The notes under the pieces are model-generated. The model saw only the letters and a list, made by a program, of their open reading frames with translations. It was not told the origin of the DNA and ran no database searches. A program made the translations under genes and the position numbers. From JALRAP01 sp046340555 (GTDB lineage Bacteria > Bacteroidota > Bacteroidia > AKYH767-A > OLB10): 8,734 bases of DNA. The DNA lies in NCBI GenBank assembly GCA_046340555.1, contig JBKDSL010000084.1, forward strand, positions 1 to 8,734, read 5' to 3'. This document shows positions 6,242-8,734 of this stretch, one piece after another (the stretch's first letter is position 1; every line of letters begins with the position of its first letter).

Positions 6242-7582
6242 ATGAATCTCCATTATAATTTCAAAAACACCATTTTGGGTGTTTCGATGTTTCTCATCGT
6301 ATTTCAAAACATACAACCTTCTTTGGCTCAGAATCCGGTTCCTGCAGCTTCACAATCGAAAAGAATACTATTGATGAACGGCAGAGTACATGTTGGCAAC
6401 GGTAGTGTGATAGAAAATGGCGCAGTGGGATTTGCCAAAGGCGTGTTGGATCTGGTTGCAGACGCAACCACCATACGAATCGACCGCTCAGCTTATGACA
6501 CGATCATAGATGTATCAGGCAAGGATGTCTATCCTGGATTAATAGCCATGAATACAGTGCTTGGATTGAATGAAATTGAAGCAGTCAGAGCCACCAACGA
6601 TGTGGCTGAAACGGGTATATTAAACCCATCCGTAAGATCCATTATCGCATACAATACCGACTCCAAGGTCATTCCTACCGTAAGAAGTAACGGCGTATTG
6701 ATGGCTCAAATCGTTCCAAAACCCAGTGCCTCATCGCCAGCCCTTAGCGGTCAATCTTCGGTGGTTGTTTTAGATGCTTGGAATTATGAGGATGCCGCAT
6801 ACGTTACTGACAATGGCATGCATTTGCATTGGCCAAATATGAGGATATACCGAACTGAAGAGCCAGGAGGAGAAGAAAAACAGAGAGTGTCCGCAGAGCG
6901 TAACATGAACGAATTGGTAAAACTGTTCACCGAGGCGAAAGCTTACGCGAATGAGAAAAAACCGAAAGAAACCAACATCCATCTTGAATCCATGAAAGGA
7001 GTATTCAGTGGAAAGAAAAAACTTTTCATACACTGCAACCATGCGAAGGAAATAATAGCCGCCGTTGCTTTTTCTAAGGAGTTTGGAGTAGACATTGTGT
7101 TAGTGGGAGCCCGCGAAGCATTGGCGGTTTCCAATCTTTTGAAAGAAAATCGAATTCCTGTTGTTGTAGTTGAAACCCATCGCCTTCCCTCCAATAGTGA
7201 TGAAGGAATTGACCTTCCCTACGAATTCCCATTCCTACTTAAGCAAGCAGGAATACCTTTTGCCATTTCAGTTCCGGAATTCTGGCAAGTAAGAAATTTG
7301 GCATACCAGGCAGGTTCAGCAGCGGCTTATGGACTCACCAAAGAAGAAGCCATAGAATCAATCACATTAAGTCCAGCCCGAATTCTGGGAATTGATAAAA
7401 CTACCGGATCTTTGGAAGTGGGAAAGGATGCTACTCTGATTGTATGCGAAGGAGATGTAATGGATATGCGCTCAAGCGAAGTATTGGGAGCTTATATCAA
7501 AGGACGATCCATCGACCTCGACAATATTCAGAGCCAACTTGATCGAAAATTCCGAGGTAAATATAAGTTGCCTGTCCACTAA
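6242..7582 (+). CDS. Exported amidohydrolase-like protein, probable pseudoenzyme partner
   Basis: I start this 446-residue protein at the ATG at 6242 and not at the in-frame TTG at 6206, which overlaps the upstream stop. The ATG gives a compact signal peptide (NFKN, then core TILGVSMFLIVF, cut after SLAQ or SLA near residue 30). The mature protein has the amidohydrolase beta-sandwich start (ILLMNGRVHVGNG) and the PG turn before barrel strand 1 (YPGLI), but the IDxHxH signature reads IAMNTV (101-106), so both strand-1 His ligands are gone. It continues into the conserved GLNEIEAVRATND, and TDSKVIPTVRSNGV is also characteristic. The strand-5 His is kept (H264 in FIHCNHAKEI). The strand-6 region reads LVGAREA and the strand-8 region ISVPEFW, so those His and Asp ligands are missing. 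The C-terminal LSPARILGI...GSLEVGKDATLIV is well conserved. It is probably co-transcribed with the large amidohydrolase, perhaps as a non-catalytic or substrate-binding subunit; that role is inferred. Similar proteins are simply labelled amidohydrolase. Confidence 0.88.
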   Translation: MNLHYNFKNTILGVSMFLIVFQNIQPSLAQNPVPAASQSKRILLMNGRVHVGNGSVIENGAVGFAKGVLDLVADATTIRIDRSAYDTIIDVSGKDVYPGLIAMNTVLGLNEIEAVRATNDVAETGILNPSVRSIIAYNTDSKVIPTVRSNGVLMAQIVPKPSASSPALSGQSSVVVLDAWNYEDAAYVTDNGMHLHWPNMRIYRTEEPGGEEKQRVSAERNMNELVKLFTEAKAYANEKKPKETNIHLESMKGVFSGKKKLFIHCNHAKEIIAAVAFSKEFGVDIVLVGAREALAVSNLLKENRIPVVVVETHRLPSNSDEGIDLPYEFPFLLKQAGIPFAISVPEFWQVRNLAYQAGSAAAYGLTKEEAIESITLSPARILGIDKTTGSLEVGKDATLIVCEGDVMDMRSSEVLGAYIKGRSIDLDNIQSQLDRKFRGKYKLPVH

Positions 7583-7622
7583 AACCCAAGCCTCTTAATT
7601 CGCTTTCCTATATTTACCATTC

Positions 7623-8734
7623 ATGGAGTTTTTAAGATTTGTAACTAAAAGTTTTGGGCGCTTTTTTCTGATACTGTTTACTTTAACAGTCTCTTTTGCT
7701 GCTTCGGGGCAAGAAAACACTTTGTTGGTAGAGCCGCTTGGATTGGCGGAGGAAGCCATGGAACAAGAAGGGTTGTTTTTTATGCCACAACTGCAAAAGG
7801 CAGCTATTGACAATCCAGGCAGGGCCACACTTGAAAAGGCTTTACAGTCGTCCGTTAAATCAGCCAATAAACTTCAAACGGCCAACACCGCAATCCAACT
7901 CGCCTGGGTCGAATTCGCAGACGGAAATACTCAAAAATCCATCCAGCTGCTTCAAACTGCTAGTGATGCAGTAATCGATATTGATAAACACCATCTATTG
8001 CCTTTGGCAGAATTGGCGCTGGCGTGGTTTAAATTGAAAAACGGGTCTTATGCAGACGCATTGGGTATTGCGAACAAGATCGTAACGGAGCCAAATTACT
8101 CGAAAATTAACCTTATAAAAGGGGCTGCATTAGTGGTGTCTGCCCAAGTACACTTGGCTTCCAAGGACTGGACAAACGCCCAGCAGCATTTCCTGGCCGC
8201 ATCAAAATCATTTTCTCCAACGGGAATGCGCCAGATGGAAGCACGATGCCTTGTCCAAGCGGCAGAAGCATCCTTAAGGAAAGGCGACTCACCGGAACGT
8301 GAAGTCCTTCTAAAATCAGCTTTCAATATTTTCAAGTCACTTAATGATGCACCTGGCATGGCTATGGTGCTCAGAGATCAGGGAATCGCTTTTTATAAAA
8401 AAGGCCTTTACTCTCAAGCCACTCTCGAATTTCAAAAAAGCCTTAACATTTATCCCCAGTTGTCAACTGCCAGACTTCTTAAGGATTCATATTTGAAAAT
8501 ATCAACCGTAAACACCTTATCAGGAGACATCAAGGCCGCAGATGAAGCCAAGATAAAGTATGAACAAGTTCGTGATTCGATTGACCGTGTAGAAGCATCC
8601 AGAGTATTGAACAGCAGATCAACCCGAAAGGAGATTATGGAACGAAATGCCATAAACGATATGTTGCGTAAGGACATAAACTTTTCAATGGAGGGGGTTT
8701 CGGCAAGCGATTTGGAAAGAAATCGGTTATTGAT
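7623..8734 (+). CDS. Exported TPR protein, possibly the sensor part of a signalling protein (partial, 3' end outside window)
   Basis: The frame is open from the ATG at 7623 to the window end: 370 residues and no stop. Residues 1-29 are a signal peptide (basic MEFLRFVTKSFGR, hydrophobic FFLILFTLTVSFA, cut near ASG before QEN). Then come about six helix-pair repeats of TPR type at roughly 87-119, 127-158, 166-199, 206-240, 247-280 and 284-318. The clearest is the fifth (GIAFYKKGLYSQATLEFQKSLNIYP), with the small/large residue pattern of TPRs. From about 320 the sequence turns highly charged and helical (SIDRVEASRVL, KEIMERNAIN, DLERNRLL), as in coiled-coil linkers. In Bacteroidota this order (signal peptide, TPRs, charged helix) often leads to a membrane helix and a histidine kinase, phosphatase or DNA-binding domain, but that part is not visible. 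It lies 40 bp after the amidohydrolase-like gene on the same strand. TATATTTA at 7609-7616 resembles a -7 box but lacks a -33 element. Confidence 0.8.
   Translation, partial: MEFLRFVTKSFGRFFLILFTLTVSFAASGQENTLLVEPLGLAEEAMEQEGLFFMPQLQKAAIDNPGRATLEKALQSSVKSANKLQTANTAIQLAWVEFADGNTQKSIQLLQTASDAVIDIDKHHLLPLAELALAWFKLKNGSYADALGIANKIVTEPNYSKINLIKGAALVVSAQVHLASKDWTNAQQHFLAASKSFSPTGMRQMEARCLVQAAEASLRKGDSPEREVLLKSAFNIFKSLNDAPGMAMVLRDQGIAFYKKGLYSQATLEFQKSLNIYPQLSTARLLKDSYLKISTVNTLSGDIKAADEAKIKYEQVRDSIDRVEASRVLNSRSTRKEIMERNAINDMLRKDINFSMEGVSASDLERNRLL

Noticed and set aside
7609..7616. TATATTTA as a promoter -7 box for the TPR gene
   Set aside because: Last base differs from TAnnTTTG, no TTG is found 19-21 bp upstream, and it lies so close to the start codon that the leader would be almost absent.
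7583..7622. Terminator between the second amidohydrolase gene and the TPR gene
   Set aside because: No inverted repeat or T-tract is visible in these 40 bases.

Overview
The window looks like chromosomal DNA of a Bacteroidota bacterium, possibly Cytophagales-like; the lineage is an inference. The reasons are AT-rich start regions without Shine-Dalgarno sequences, several TAnnTTTG-like promoter boxes, and protein types common in that phylum (paired large and small exported amidohydrolases, and a TPR protein that may lead into a sensor kinase). Most genes are ordinary. I see no tRNA, rRNA, CRISPR array, insertion sequence or phage gene, and no gene-free stretch longer than 300 bases.

Layout. 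Positions 1-631 (minus) hold the N-terminal 210 residues of a short-chain dehydrogenase-like protein that runs off the left edge. Its catalytic Tyr and Lys are replaced. Divergent from it at 720-1253 (plus) is a complete 3-hydroxyanthranilate 3,4-dioxygenase of the kynurenine pathway. Next comes a minus-strand pair: a small four-helix, histidine-rich membrane protein (2560-3018), then the ribosome-associated GTPase HflX (1326-2513). hflX converges on the dioxygenase gene across a short gap holding an 18-bp perfect palindrome.

From 3174 to the right edge everything is on the plus strand. A 1011-residue exported protein carries a degenerate amidohydrolase-like half, a beta-rich linker and an intact metal-dependent amidohydrolase half. 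Thirty-two bases later comes a 446-residue exported amidohydrolase-like protein whose metal site is largely lost. After 40 more bases comes an exported TPR protein cut by the window end, perhaps the sensor part of a histidine kinase or a similar regulator.

How they may work together. The dioxygenase and the SDR-like protein may both serve tryptophan/kynurenine catabolism or NAD synthesis. The amidohydrolase pair contains three copies of one fold, of which only one keeps the full set of metal ligands. This suggests an envelope hydrolase working with pseudoenzyme partners; the substrate is unknown. This pair is the most interesting item in the window.
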